A DNA stretch of 64,000 bases, taken from contig NW_026947500.1 of NCBI RefSeq assembly GCF_034190915.1, positions 20,148,501 through 20,212,500 on the forward strand, written 5' to 3'. The notes beneath the pieces are model-generated. The model saw nothing but the letters and a program-made list of their open reading frames with translations. It was not told the DNA's origin and did no database searches. The translations under genes were made by a program, and so were the position numbers. Positions 10,841 through 22,561 of this stretch are shown here, piece after piece; within the stretch, counting starts at the first letter, position 1, and each line of letters starts with the position of its first letter. The stretch comes from Cavia porcellus (Eukaryota > Chordata > Mammalia > Rodentia > Caviidae).

Positions 10841-12258
10841 CCTCCTAAAAGGAGGTGAGGCCTCGGGCAGTGGTGATGGTGACCTGAGGCCCTGGGCACT
10901 ATTTGCCCACGCTGTGAGCACAGGTCCACAGGAGAGCACCAGGTGGGGATACTGACAGCTCTGTAGCCCACTGGTGAACTGTGCAGTGTTCAAGGACCCC
11001 TGGGCACTGGGGTGCCTTTCCTTGGGTGTGGCTGCACATCCCAGTGTTCTCCTGTGATCTGTCTAGAAGGATGGTGGCTGCAGGGAACCCCGGAGAACCA
11101 GGCTTGATCTTTGTTCTCTTTGTGCTGATTTAACTCCAAGGCAAGAAGTTCGCACTTAATTAACTTGTCATCTTACATCAGCCCAGCATCCTGCATGAGA
11201 ATCTGAGTCCCCGCAACTGTGTGAGCCACACAGGAGCTGGTTTTGGCTGCTGTCTGGCTCCAGGCAGAGGAGGTGCAGTCTGGCCTTTCCTCTGGGGTTC
11301 TTCCTGCTCTTTGATGTTTTTCTCAGGAGAAATCCATAGTAGAAATGTCCTCATGCTACCTTTGAAGAATCCTCTCGAAAGAACTAGTTTCTTTCGTAAA
11401 AGGATCCAAAAGTGTTTCTCTCAAAGGTGTCTTCTATTCTCCAGTCCTGGGTGGGTATGGAGGTCGCAAGGTACTCACAGTTTTCTGCAATGGGTCCCTG
11501 TTGGCCTCACCCTTTTCAGCCAGGGCAGACACCTTGCTTTCTGTCTTCTGTGTTGATGGCGCGGGATCGTGAGCTTGTGCTGCCCCAGGCTCCTCTCTCT
11601 GTCTGCCTTTAGGTCAGCTATCAGCTGCAAAGATGCCTGGTCCCAGGAGACACACTGTGGAGCCGGCCCTGGGATGTCACAGAAGGCAAATCATCTGCAG
11701 CTTGGCATGCATCAGAGGACAAGTCTGGAAACTGCAGAGGCAGGGCACAGACCTGAGACTGGTTCACTGACTTCATCTCCACTCAGTGCTGAAGCACATT
11801 CCCGATGCCTGGCTGAAGCCATCACTCTCATGCCTCTGGGACCACACATGCTGTAAGCACCACCAGGACTTCTAGGGTGCCTCTTGCTGGTGCCCAGGAT
11901 GCTTCTGCTCTCGTGGGTTGTGCCACTGAGACTGTGAGTCAGTTGCTGGGAAGGCTGCCTGCTGCCTTGTGCAGCTGGAGGGGCCATTAAGGATCCCTGG
12001 GCATCACAGAGTGGGGGAGGAGGGGATCCCTGTTAGGGCCCTCTCAGTCTCCCTCCACACAGTTGGAAGGACAAGGAGTCTGTCCAGTATAGGGACAGTA
12101 TAGGACTTTGGATGGGCAAGCAGACTACAGAAGGACTGGGGTGGAGTCTCTTTCCCTGGAGGTGGTTGATGGCTCTTAGCAGCTTGAGGGGAGGCCCCAC
12201 ATGTGTGTTACCCAAACCCTTTTCCTGTGCACCTCCAGGGTCTTCAGAGTACGTGAGT
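10840..12258 (-). pseudogene. Decayed C-terminal half of SPATA31-like exon 4
   Basis: Family C-terminal homology persists out of frame: the block beginning GLGNTHVGPPLKLL (12215-12033), QLTHSLSGTTHESRS (about 11950), FLLWISPEKNIK (11345-11310) and a final SGHHHHCPRPHLLL (about 10890-10850). The first three share one frame, interrupted by stops at 12033 and 11712; the last is in the original exon frame. This shows an ancestral full-length exon of about 3 kb with a downstream half no longer translated. Confidence 0.75.
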
Positions 12259-13810
12259 TTAGAGAGGGAAGCCTCTGAGAGGGGCCCTTGCAGGCTTTCT
12301 GACTGCTGAAGATGACATCTCTGGTATGCATGTGGTGGGAAAGGCTGCAGGGACAGAAAGCCAGGACCGGCGCAGCCTCAAGGGGATCAGCCCCTGCCGG
12401 ATCTGCCTGGACTTCACAGCCAAGTGCACTTCCAGCATGGCCACTAGCTGACTGTCATTTCCTGCATCCTGGTCTGTGGGATTCATCATGATTCTTTCTG
12501 ACTGTGCAGAAATCTCCCGTGGAAAGGGTACAGAGGCCCTTTCTGAGAACATGGGCCGGTCTCTGGGGACCTTGCCAAGACTACGGCCCACATTCCTGTC
12601 CCAGGCCCTGCCTGCCCGGGCCTCTACCTCCTGCCCACCCTCGCTGCAGGCAGCAGTGCTCATGGAGCAGCACTCGGAGGGGCTGCATTTTTCCTTCGCC
12701 TGGCATGTGAGAGCTACATGACACTGAAGTTGGGTGAGCTCTAGAGGTTCTGGGATCCTGCGGGCCTGGTGCCCATGGTGTTGATTGAGCACCTTTTGAA
12801 TGTGTTGCTCCAGTAGTTTCCAGTGCTCCGGGCTGAGTGAGAAAGCCATAGGAGGGATGGCAGTGGCCCAGTGGTTTGGGGAAAGACTGGGCATCCTGCA
12901 GTCCTCCTGCCAGCCCTGGACCGTGGATAGTGAAGGCCGTTTATGCTGGGTCTGTGTCTTTAATGTGGGCCCACCTGGGTGTTGTATTTCAATAGGGATC
13001 AGGTGCTTTGGATTATTATGGGGTGTAGACCAAACTGCTCCAAAGTCCCTCACGTGGGCTACGCAGTGTGGTAGGACAGATTGGGGGAAAGGCTGGAGAT
13101 GGGCCTGAGTCAGGACCTGACCTGGAGGAGGGGGCTGGAATCCAGCTGTGGACAGAATCATGGGTGGGGCTTGGGGGTCCAGATAGGACAGGGCCTGTGG
13201 GGGAATTTTATCCTGCCCTTGAGCTGGAGGAAGAGTTGAGATTTTGTTGAATAAGAATGGAGGAGGCTGTAGAGGAGATGGATTCTGCGCGATCCAGGCA
13301 TCAGCCACCAAAGATTCGCTGTGCAGAGAGGGCAGACCCCAGAACAGCTGGTTCCATTTCTGCTCAAAGTGGATCCCCGCAGTCTTAGAATGTGAGAGCC
13401 GATGAGGACCGAGCTGCTGATCTGGCTTCTCTGTAGTGTCCCACCAGGGTTGTGGGGTTGTGGCAGGATTGGGGGGACATGGCGGGGAGAAGGTGTGTGG
13501 AAGTGGGCAGGGTGAAATTCTTTCCAGGGGAGGCAGGGATTCTGGCAGCTGAGAGGCTGTAAATGATGTAGTTGAATCCCCAAAATCCGAGGAGGTTGTG
13601 GACCAGCCTGATGATGCAGAGGAGGCCAGAGGTGGAAGGTGCTGAGTGAGAGGAGGGGAGTCAGCCTCTGCTGAGGACAGAGTGGCAGAGTCCTCGTGCT
13701 CCCTGTATGGCTGTGGGGCTGTGGCAGGTTTTTTCTTGCACACAGGAGGATGACATTGTGGATGTGAGGGCTGCTGAGGGCTTCCTTGGTCAGGAAGCAG
13801 CTTCTTGAAG
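12259..13810 (-). CDS. SPATA31-like exon 4, readable N-terminal part
   Basis: Begins after acceptor TATTTATTACAG (13822-13811); the split codon gives serine, then FKKLLPDQG. The 1,552-bp stretch is open to TAA at 12259-12261. It is proline- and serine-rich as in the family, with conserved blocks NQLFWGLPSLHSES (about 13345), PPFLFNKIS, SPEHWKLLEQHIQKVL (about 12830) and RLRRSWLS (about 12370). A coding stretch can be extended past 13810 to 13869, but the splice model explains that as intron. The stop results from a one-base frame change near 12290. Confidence 0.85.
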
Positions 13811-14017
13811 CTGTAATAAATAGGAGGCTTGTCTGCACCCATGGATGGGGACCATCTCAGGTGGACCACAGCCCCTCCACGGCCCCATCCTCACGGCCTC
13901 CTGTTATCCCTCACCCCAGGGCCTTAACATCCCCCACTCCCAGCATCCCTACCTCCCAGGTGCTTCTTGATGACACCACAGGCCTTTGTAGGACGGAAGA
14001 AAGGGAAAATTTTTTAC

Positions 14018-14069
14018 CTTTTCAGAAGTGATACTACGGTCTTATCCAACTTCTGATAAAGCTGGCAAT
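14018..14069 (-). CDS. SPATA31-like exon 3
   Basis: 52 bp between acceptor CTTTCACAG and donor AAAAG|GTAAAA. With the leftover base of exon 2 it reads DCQLYQKLDKTVVSLLK, matching in position and helical character the cysteine-containing segment of the family. It leaves in phase 2, which matches the exon 4 acceptor. Confidence 0.8.
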
Positions 14070-15120
14070 CTGTGAAAGGTGGAAAGTAGGACCCTGGGTT
14101 ATAGAGGGTGAAGGGTAAGGAGGGGATTGAGATTTTTATAGGAGGCTGAAGGTAATGTGTCCTTAGAGGACACCATAGGAGACTCCAGAGCCCAGGCATC
14201 ACTGCCCAGTGTCCTCTGGCCCTGGCTGACCATGGTCACTTGGTACACGGACAGGCAGCACTTAGTCACTACAAAGTGCTTCCACATCCTTCCCCATCCA
14301 TGGTCCTCACAAGTGTGTTGTGCTGGGCAAATGAGGTCATCTCATCAGGAATCAGCCTCAGCCAGCTGTCACAGCTGGGCCTCAGTTTGACCAGGATGTC
14401 TAACTCCTAGTCCAAGCTGCTTGGCTCCACTGCTGCCTGCAGTGACCTCTAGTGGGCATCTCCTTCCTGTGACCCAGTGTTTTGGGGTTCAGGAGCAGAG
14501 CAGATGGAAGACAAGGCACCAGAAGAACTTTGGAAGGCGTACACCTTCATTACACTAGTGGGGTAAAGGGAATCTCAGTACCAAATCATCAGTAGTGAGT
14601 CGGTGTTGAGTTTTATTTGCACAGTTCTGCAAGCTGAAAGTACAAAACTGGCGTTGATACCCTGTAACGGGGCGTTAGGATTGTGGTGAGCAGAAAGAAC
14701 TGATCATTTTCTTTACCTGGGCCAGTCTGCCCTGGAGGACTTGGAAGCAAGTTTGTGTAGTCAGATATACTGTCCCGCTGAGTTACACTGATGGTCAAAG
14801 TTGCCCCTGGCATGGGGGCTGTCAAGGCTTCACTGAGCTCTGTGGCTTTTTAGTTATGGGAGCAGGCTGTGCTTCCCAGTCCCATCCTTGAGTGGTTTTA
14901 ACCATAAAATTTTTAAAAGTTCCTTTACATTCCAAATTGCCTTTGTACCTGCACAGGTTCTTTCTGAGCAGGGACCCTTAGAAGCATCCCCCTGCTGACC
15001 GCCTTCCCAGGAGCCCCCTCTCAGGGCTCAGCAGCTGAATCCTGAGAGCCCGGGCCTTGGTCCCTGGGGACAGCAGTCATGTTGGCTCTGGGGCCGCAGG
15101 ACCGGAAGGCAGAGCCTCAC
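14070..15120 (-). other. SPATA31-like intron 2
   Basis: Intron between exons 2 and 3. No repeat or additional exon is evident; reading frames inside are short. Confidence 0.6.
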
Positions 15121-15178
15121 CTGTGAGCGCGCCAGTCCTCTTCCTGCTCCTGTTCTTCAACCTCATCCGCACTGGATG
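15121..15178 (-). CDS. SPATA31-like exon 2
   Basis: 58 bp between acceptor TTTCTCAG (15179-15186) and donor ACAG|GTGAGG (15120-15115). It enters in phase 0 and codes for a very basic segment (HPVRMRLKNRSRKRTGALT), the counterpart of the arginine-rich stretch after the membrane helix in the family. It leaves in phase 1. Confidence 0.8.
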
Positions 15179-15836
15179 CTGAGAAAGAGGGAAAGTTGTG
15201 AGGGGCCCAGGCCTGGTTCTCCTCTCTCAGAGAGGCTGTGGACCCTCATATTTATGAACACTGGGAAGCTGACATGGAATTAATAGGGCCTGTGTTTTTT
15301 TCACTTGCTCATTTTTAAAACGTATTTAAAGATTGTTTTTGTCGTCCTTCTCCCAGAAACACACACACGACTTTGTGCGTGAGATTCAGCTTGGTACCTT
15401 CACTCCCCTCCTGGACTCATTTCTAAAGCAGCGTCTCTGCTGTCAGCTGGGATTCTGAGTGCACAGGCTGCTCCAGCCTGTGACAGGAGGCCTGAGCTCA
15501 GAGCCCTCAGTTCTGCCCAGCACAGGGCAGAGACTGGATCCTGACACTCAGGACCTTTCCCTCCCCAAGGCCCCATCTCTCAGGAATCCTGGCATCCTCC
15601 ACTGAGTCAGGGTATTCTCTTTTACTCTGGCCAGCAAACCACACATGTGGTCTTAGAGCATCAGATAGATGCTCTGCTGCTTCTGCCCTGGCCCAGCTGT
15701 CCCTGATGAAGGTTGCGTTACTCTTTCCTGAGATTTTCTCTTCTGCATTCTCATTCTTCTACATTGGAAAGTTAACCCTGGTAGAAGGAGAGCGGATCGT
15801 TCTCTGCTTGCTGGGTCTGAGCTGTGGGTTTCTCAC
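15179..15836 (-). other. SPATA31-like intron 1
   Basis: Intron bounded by GTGAGA and TTTCTCAG. No repeat is recognised. Confidence 0.7.
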
Positions 15837-16022
15837 CTTTCTGATGGTTCTAGTTCTCCTGGATGGTGGCAAGGATGGTTCAGCCGGGAGCCAGGGCAGT
15901 AACAGGAGGTACAGCCCCAGTCCACACACAAAGGCGAGGACCATGTCCATGGCAAAGGTGGTGGAGCTGGGGCTCAGCCACATGGTGTTAAGGCTTTTCA
16001 GAGGAGTGAGAAGATTCTCCAT
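15837..16022 (-). CDS. SPATA31-like exon 1 (membrane anchor)
   Basis: Codes for 62 residues from ATG at 16022 to the donor AAAG|GTGAGA (15836-15835). An extra in-frame ATG sits one codon upstream (16025), but the family starts at MENL, so 16022 is preferred. Residues about 27-45 form one strongly hydrophobic helix ([18 protein letters not shown]), followed by a basic stretch (RRTRTIRK). The exon ends in phase 0. Size and content match the first coding exon of SPATA31 genes. Confidence 0.85.
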
Positions 16023-16025
16023 CAT

Positions 16026-16250
16026 CTGAATTGCAGTGTTGTTCTCAGGCAACTGAGCCCTGAGAGTTCTGTCTGGAAGCAGGGAGGGGTCCCAGGCCTG
16101 CATCACAGAGCTGTGGCCTCCTCATCACAAAGGGCTCCTGGGCTGGAGGAGGGGCGGGGATAAGGGACTCAGCCACAGCCCTCCCCTCCCCCACTCTCCA
16201 GCACAGGCAGTGCTGTCCTGGCCTGGGACCTGCACACATCTGAAGCCCAG
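16026..16250 (-). promoter_or_regulatory. Putative SPATA31-like 5' UTR and promoter
   Basis: Sequence directly upstream of the first coding exon. It contains a GC box (ggggcgggg at about 16151) and a run of C-rich CCCTCCCC motifs, as in many TATA-less promoters. The assignment rests on position. Confidence 0.35.
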
Positions 16251-17140
16251 GATCTCATTATCCTCAGCTCCTGCTTCCCATTTAATGTCTTTGTCACGTC
16301 ATAGCAGTGAGAAAACCGAAATATCTCACATACTTATTTTTGTGAATTCTGAGTACTTAGCAGAACTTAAGGAGAGACTTAGCCTTTCTCTCTCTTTCTC
16401 TGTAAAATTCCAGCTGCAGGCAAGCCAGTCCCCAGAGCACTGTGGTCCTGGGCTTTCCTCCCTGGTAAGGGAGACTGGTCAAGTGTTCTCCCATAGGAAT
16501 CTCCTCCTTCAGAAGGACAAGGCTGTGGACATCACCAGTGGAGCTGACAAGGGGCTGTAAACCAGCCTCACAGCATGCTCAGGTCCCAGAGAAGCACAGG
16601 AGTGTTTTTTCCTTGAGGCTAAGATAGGGTTAGCTGCTGGGATCACTTACTTCCTTTGTTTCATTGCTGTCTCTTTTTACCTGCTTGACACTACAGATTA
16701 TATAAAAGTCACCTTTCCTTGCTTCCCGGCTCAGCCTGATTTTGCACATTTCCAGTGGCTGGGATGGTGCACCATTAAAGAGTCCTCCGGAGACTCCCTC
16801 CTTAGTCTCTCCAGTTTCTTGGATATTCTACAACGTACTGTTTTAAACTTTTGTTCCCTTTCCAAAGGGCCCTTAACAGATAAAATTCATCATTGAAAAT
16901 GCAGAAGTATGAAATTCTTATCAGAACCTCAACTCCCAGGGATATTTTTCTCTGTGTCTAGCATGTATAATTGTGTACTTAATAAAGCTTAAACTGTTCA
17001 AAGACTTGGTACTACTACACACATACGGAGGGACACATACACACATCACAATCTTCCACACACCAGTGTTTTCAAATCCAGTAGTATATCTTTTGCTCAT
17101 TTGTCATCCAGGAAATGACCATAAAAGCTATAGTAAATAG
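16250..17140. other. Unassigned spacer
   Basis: No convincing gene or repeat. A 116-codon frame at 16210-16560 has no recognisable domain. Confidence 0.35.
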
Positions 17141-17715
17141 CTTTCATCCCAGTTATGATGGCTATCATAAAAAGAAAGTAACAATACTTTTCAGGGAGAT
17201 CGAGGAAAGAAAATGCTTATATACTGTTCTGAGGATGTGAACTAGCACAACCCTTATGAAGCGTGTTATGTAAAATTTCCAAAGATGAAAAATAGATCTA
17301 CCTTATGGTCCAACTATGCATACCACTCCTGGGTACCCATCATTCAAAGGAATATTTGCTTGCCCATGTTTATTGTGCAATTTGATGGTATATCTTACAT
17401 CAAATGAGCTGCCCATTCATGGTTGAATGAAGAAAATATGCATAACAGAATCCTGTTCAGCCATATGAATAGAATGAGACCCTGCATTGACCATAGGGAT
17501 GTAACCGGTGGTCATTATGTTAAGTCACACATGCCAGGTGCAGAGTACCAAGAACTGCATGTTCTCTGCCACATGTGAAAGTTAAAAAAGGAAAATAGCC
17601 TGGACGTAGGATCCTGATTGCTAGAGACTGAGAGGTGGGGAGGGTGGATTGAAACGGGATGAGACTGGATCAGTTCGTGCTGTATGCATATAATGAACCA
17701 CATTAATATTTCAGT
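17140..17715 (+). mobile_element. Old L1 3' UTR fragment
   Basis: Reads as the 3' end of an ancient L1 in sense orientation: the section about atggctatcataaaaagaaag, then gttcagccatatgaatagaatgag, then gactgagaggtggggagggtgg. No coding capacity. Confidence 0.65.
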
Positions 17716-18138
17716 TAATCCATCATAATTAACAAAATAATCATGCTTATAGTCTCTTTGATTCTTCCCTTAGTGATGGTGGCCTCATAAAATAAGTTTG
17801 AAAGTCTTCTTCTTCCATTGCAGAAAAGTACATGAAAAATATTACTTCTCTTTGAAAGAAGTTTGGCAGAATCCCCCATAATTGCCGTCTGCTCTTGGAC
17901 AAAATCTTTGTTGGGAAGCAAATTTGATTTCTGATTCAATCTTGTGACTGACTGTTTATCTGTTCAGATTTTTACTGTATGTCTCAGACCTGGACAGTGT
18001 GTATTTCTAGAAATTTTACCAGTTCTAGGCTATCCAATTTTTCAGAATACAATTATATATATATATATTGTATTGATTCTTGTATGTCTATGGTGTCAGT
18101 TATTATAACTCTGTCATTTCTCATTCCATGTAGCTGAG
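17715..18138. other. Unassigned AT-rich spacer
   Basis: AT-rich sequence with a short (TA)n near 18056. It may be further old L1 material. Confidence 0.35.
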
Positions 18139-18608
18139 TGCTGAAAGTGAAATTAAAATTTTAAATAAAGCATGCCAAGAATGCTCTCCAAAACCAGGCA
18201 GAGGTATCTGTGCAGTCATGATTAACAAAACACTTGCTCATTGTATCAGCCCTGTCTTTATTTATTGCCTTTCTGTAACTAATGCCCTTGTAATGGAACT
18301 TAAAATATAACAGGACATTTCTTCCTTTGTATAACCCATGCTTTACATAACTGGTAACCCTGCAATGTAACCTAAAATATGTAAACTCCCTTAGCAGCCC
18401 AAGATGTCACCCAACTCTCCAATCATATTGCGCCAAAACTTACATTTGTACTTCTCGGACTGCTGTCCCCATAAAATCCCTAGAACCCCACCTGGTGGCG
18501 CTGACTTTTTGGGAGAGATCCCAGTCAAGCCTACCATGTCATAAACTGCCTCCTAAACTTCCTTGGTGTCATTTCTTGCCGTGTTTAGTCCTTAATGCTG
18601 TAACAATA
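18139..18608 (+). mobile_element. LTR-like element
   Basis: Looks like a solo LTR: TGAAAG-type start near 18139, a CATAAAATCCC TATA-like box near 18470, a CATAAAC signal near 18540 and a TGTAACA-type end near 18607. No clear target-site duplication was found, so the edges are tentative. A CTCF-like motif lies at 18488-18503. Confidence 0.45.
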
Positions 18609-18880
18609 TCATTTCTAGTTGGTGAACTTCTTTTAGTATTTCTTGTAAGGCATGTGTAACATTCATACACACCTCTCAGATTTGTGTGTGTGTGTGTGTG
18701 GCAGGGAATGTGTGAGAATTTCCTGAAGTCCTATTCAAAGCAATTAAGAAAGATAAAAAAGGAAAGCCATCTAAATTTGAAAAAAAAACAGTAAATAGTC
18801 TATTTGAGGGTATTCTCATACATTTAAAGAAAAGTAATAAATTCAGTGAATTGGCATAGTATATAATTAGCTTAAAGATA
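18609..18880. other. Spacer with short (TG)n
   Basis: Contains a short (TG)n at about 18683-18700; otherwise unassigned. Confidence 0.4.
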
Positions 18881-20100
18881 TTAACATATATTGTTGTAAA
18901 ATAACAATGAGCTACTGAGAAAAGATATCAGTAATTCCATTTACAATGATATCAGCAAATAGAATTTGCAGAAATAAATTTTTCAAGTCTGTAAAATAAT
19001 TATGCACAGAATGAGATGGTGGTAAAAGTAACTGAAAAAGACACAAGGGGCTGGGGATTTAGCTCAGCGGCATAAGCGCCTGCCTTGCAAGCAGGCAGTC
19101 GTGAGTTCGATCCCTGGTACCAATAAAAACGAAAAAGACAAAAAAAAAAAAAAGACACAAGTGCATGTGTTATTACATAGATTAATATTGATAAATTATC
19201 CATACTGTATGCAAAGTGACCTATACATTCTATGAAGTCCCTACAAAATTTGAATTACATTTTCCACAGAAAGAAAAAAATGTAAAATTCCCATGTGACT
19301 ATAAAAGATTTTATATAACCAAGGAAATTTTGAGAACAAATCTAGATGCTCGTAGTATCTGATTTAAAATTGTATTACAGAGCTATAGTAGTAAAAACAG
19401 TATGGTAGTAGCCTAAAAATAGACACATTGAGCAATGGGACAGAATATAGTACCAACAAATTCAGATATGTGCAGTGAAGTCATCATTGACAAGGATGCC
19501 AAGAACTCGGAAAAATAATCTGTTCCAAATGCTGGGAAGCCGGATATCCACACACAAAATAGTAAGACTGGACCCATACCTTACAGCATCAAAAAAATCA
19601 TCCCCAGTTTATTAAAGACCTAAGTATTCACCTGAAACTATAAAATTTCTAGACAAAAGCACAGCAGGAAAGATACTGGACATTAGTGTTGCAATGATTT
19701 TTTTCGTATTTGACACCAACTATGTACACAATCTCAGCAATCCTAGCAAAGATTAATAAGTGGCATCATCTCAAACTAAAAGTTTCTGCAAATCAAGAGA
19801 ATCATATATCTAAGCAGACAGAATGTGAGAAAGTGTTTGCTAACTCTGTGTTCATTAAAGGATAAATACCCAAAATATATTAGGAACTTAAACAGTGCCA
19901 AAGGTGCTAACTAGACTTTTCTAAAAATATACAGACATGAACAACAGGTACATAGAGAAAAGTGTTTAACATCATCAATCACCAGGAAAATGCAAACCAA
20001 AATCATGATGAGATATTATCTTACACTGGTAGGGTGAGTATCATTGAAAATCAAAAGAGAGGAAACGCTAGCAAAGATGGTAATGGTGATTATATAATTA
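18880..20100 (+). mobile_element. Old L1 ORF2 3' fragment
   Basis: Sense-strand remains of the last part of L1 ORF2: the section around tgacaaggatgccaagaactc, gggaagccggatatccacac, ttattaaagacctaagtattc and agtggcatcatctcaaac is diagnostic of the ORF2 region after the reverse-transcriptase domain. Many stops and indels. An ID SINE at 19047-19148 splits it. Confidence 0.8.
19047..19148 (+). mobile_element. ID-type SINE inside the old L1
   Basis: Same body as the ID SINE at 5694, with intact A and B boxes and an A-tail. A 13-bp direct repeat AAAAAGACACAAG (about 19035-19047 and 19149-19161) marks the insertion site. Confidence 0.9.
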
Positions 20101-20836
20101 CTTATGCTAATCGCCCCAATGTTTTCTGTGTGTCAATACCATGATCATCTCAACTCACCATCCTCTCTGGTCAGCTCTGTTTTGGTTTTGTCCAGTGTAA
20201 TAGTCAAAGTGTTCTTTGCTTAGACATTACTTCTGAGTTGTTTGTGATGCTATTTTCATGTAGTTTGCATAATAAATGCCCCCCAAATCAATCTTTCCAC
20301 AAGTCTGACACAATGTTTCTAGGTTTATTTGCCTGTTGACTGGAGTATATTCTTTAGGAATATTTTCAAAGGAATTGAGATGACCTAAAACTTTTGAAGC
20401 CTGCATTCTGAAAACAACTTTTTGTGTCCTCATTTTAAAAGAATTTGAATATTCATAATTTTAAAGCTAACTTTTTTCTTTTATGCTATGAAAATAATAC
20501 TCTATTGAGCTCTTGTCTCTCAAGATTGTTGTTGGAAGCCTGATGTCTGTTGAAATCAGTGTTTGCTTGAAAGAGGATCTTCCAAAAAAAGAAAGAAAGA
20601 AAGAAGATCTGGCTGGGTGACTGCCATTTGCTTCACCCTGTTTGTTCTTCTCTGCCATCCTCCCAGCTCTGCAGTATCCAGAAAGCAGAGTCCAAAGCCA
20701 ATCTCATCTATGTAAAAGACCCTCTTAGAACCTGGAAAGTAACCTCTCCTTGTGCTTAATCTACCATCTCCTAGAACATTTTTAAATCACTTCCAATCAT
20801 TTGCAGAACTGAGTGATCTGTAAGTGGCTGGATTTC
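20100..20836. other. Unassigned spacer
   Basis: Only short frames. A short (GAAA)n lies near 20590-20605. Confidence 0.35.
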
Positions 20837-21592
20837 TTGCTTTTTAAAAAATTATTTTATTTTAAAGATAATAAAACCAAGCAAAATAAAACAGAATAAA
20901 CCCAACTGAAACAAACCAGTGTAAGCCACAGAGAACTTCAAAACAATACAAAATCAACAATGGTTACCATAATGCCTCTTGTTGTCCTCAAAATAGCTTC
21001 AGATACCTTCAGAAATAGTAAAAATAAAACAAAACAAAACAGTAGAACCAATAAAACCAAAATAATGAATGCAATAGAGGACTTCAAAACAAGACAATAG
21101 TAAACCCAAAATGGCTACCATAATATATCTCACTATCTTTGAAATAGCTGTCCATGCCATTGGATATAACAAAATCAAACAAAACAGAACAAAATAAAAC
21201 TCAACCCAACAAAACAATGAATATTATTCAGGACTTCAAAACAAGATAATAAGGAATTAACAATGGCTACCACCTTCACAGGAAATCCCCAATAGATGCC
21301 ACACTGTGTACTGTTATCTTCTAAATAGATGGTCAGACCACCAGCCCTAGACTTGTACAGTCAGTGAAACACCAAACACCACAAGCAATAAATTGTATTT
21401 CACCTGAAAAGCTATCATTGCAGCCCATGTTTCTCCAGATCAGCCAGTTGCTTGGGCAGGTATTGGCTCTTCTTGTTTACCAGCCCATGGGCTGGAAGGG
21501 GCTGGGGTCTGCCTTTCCCCCCACTGGTGGCAGCCCACACATGGCACTAGCTTGCAGGGAGGGTTTGCTTCTTGGTGGGTTCTTACTCTCTT
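20837..21592 (-). mobile_element. 5'-truncated L1 3' UTR insertion
   Basis: Bounded by a 19-bp direct repeat with one mismatch, CTGTAAGTGGCTG(G/A)ATTTC, at 20818-20836 and 21593-21611. The T-run at the low-coordinate end shows minus orientation. The first 500 bp contain the ~151-bp repeat units (aligned at 20961, 21112, 21264); the higher-coordinate part is a G/C-richer 3' UTR section. This is a 5'-truncated retrotransposition product. Confidence 0.75.
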
Positions 21593-21611
21593 CTGTAAGT
21601 GGCTGAATTTC

Positions 21612-22546
21612 CTCCCAAGACAGGAAGTCAGGATGCCTGGAGCATTTTAAGAGGTAAATAGTTTTGATAATTGTGTTCTTGCTCTGTCTTAGATAATATA
21701 AGCTGTTTACATGGGATAAAGGAAGACTGGGGTTGGCATAAATGACTAAAGTTAATCTGTCGCCCCATAGTTTCACTGTGTGATTATCTGCATAACAAAG
21801 TCTCATTCTTATCACAAAGCTGTCCCATCACTTCCCTGCATTTAGGGACCTTGGACGCTCTGACCACCACAGTTGTAGGTCATCAGTGGTTTTGAAAGGC
21901 ATCTGTATTGATTTTGACAGCACTGAAGAGAGGCAGTTTTGGGGGTAGAGCAAGGTATCCCCAGAATGAGGCCCTTCCACTTGCCCTTCCCTATGGTCTG
22001 AAAGGAAAAGCAAGGTCATTTCCCTGAATGTTCACATTTCTAAAACAGAACTCTCTGACTTTTGCAAAGAAGATTCTGGACTATAGACTTCACCTGAAAG
22101 GATGCAGAACAAGGATGCAATTGCAAGCATTTTGGAGCAACTTCTACATGCTGTGGCAATAAAAGACATATCCCCTTGTGGAAGTGCTTATAATTGCATG
22201 CTTTGTGAGGCTACCTGCCTGTCACCAGTTTTGTGCTGCAACAAACAGTACATTTTACTGTCATCTTGAAGCCTTCTCAGGCAGGCATTTTAGTGGGTGC
22301 TGGAATCATCCTGGAGACACAGCCTTATCCTTGTCTCTCAGTGAAGGAAACTGGAATTTAGGCCAAGTGCTCAGAAACACTCTTCTCTTTCTCTCTGCTT
22401 TGCCCAAATTTTACGGAAGCATCTGTCCTTTCCCTTGTCCCCTCAGCTCAGTGCCATCATTTCCACAGCCTCCATGGGACCACTCACCTCAGCATCCTGC
22501 AGGGTATCGACTAGCTGTTGACTAACTCAAGGGGGTGGGGTTCCTG
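21612..22546. other. Unassigned spacer
   Basis: Frames up to 115 codons without recognisable domains; no repeat termini seen. Confidence 0.35.
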
Positions 22547-22561
22547 AAATTTCTGATTTTT

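Larger units (their letters stand above)
10840..16025 (-). pseudogene. SPATA31: SPATA31-family gene, disrupted in its large last exon
   Basis: SPATA31 (formerly FAM75) proteins are testis-expressed, N-terminally membrane-anchored proteins linked to spermatogenesis. Four exons can be joined on the minus strand with consensus splice sites and consistent phases (0, 1, 2): 16022-15837, 15178-15121, 14069-14018 and 13810 onward. The joined frame is 615 codons plus stop at 12259. Family hallmarks are a single membrane segment (residues about 27-45), NQLFWGLPSLHSESLVA (about residue 254), the SPEHWKLLEQHIQKVL helix (about 425) and GLIPLRLRRSWLSV (about 575). The family is usually over 1,000 residues. 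Downstream homology continues in another frame (12215-12033, 11987-11712, 11354-11170) and ends with an HHHHCPR motif near 10880, back in the first frame. I therefore see at least two frameshifts and two stops. It could still yield a truncated protein. Confidence 0.85.

Noticed and set aside
13811..13869. Extension of the SPATA31-like exon to a GTG at 13869
   Set aside because: The splice acceptor at 13811 joins exon 3 in the right phase and matches family sequence; the extension is intronic.
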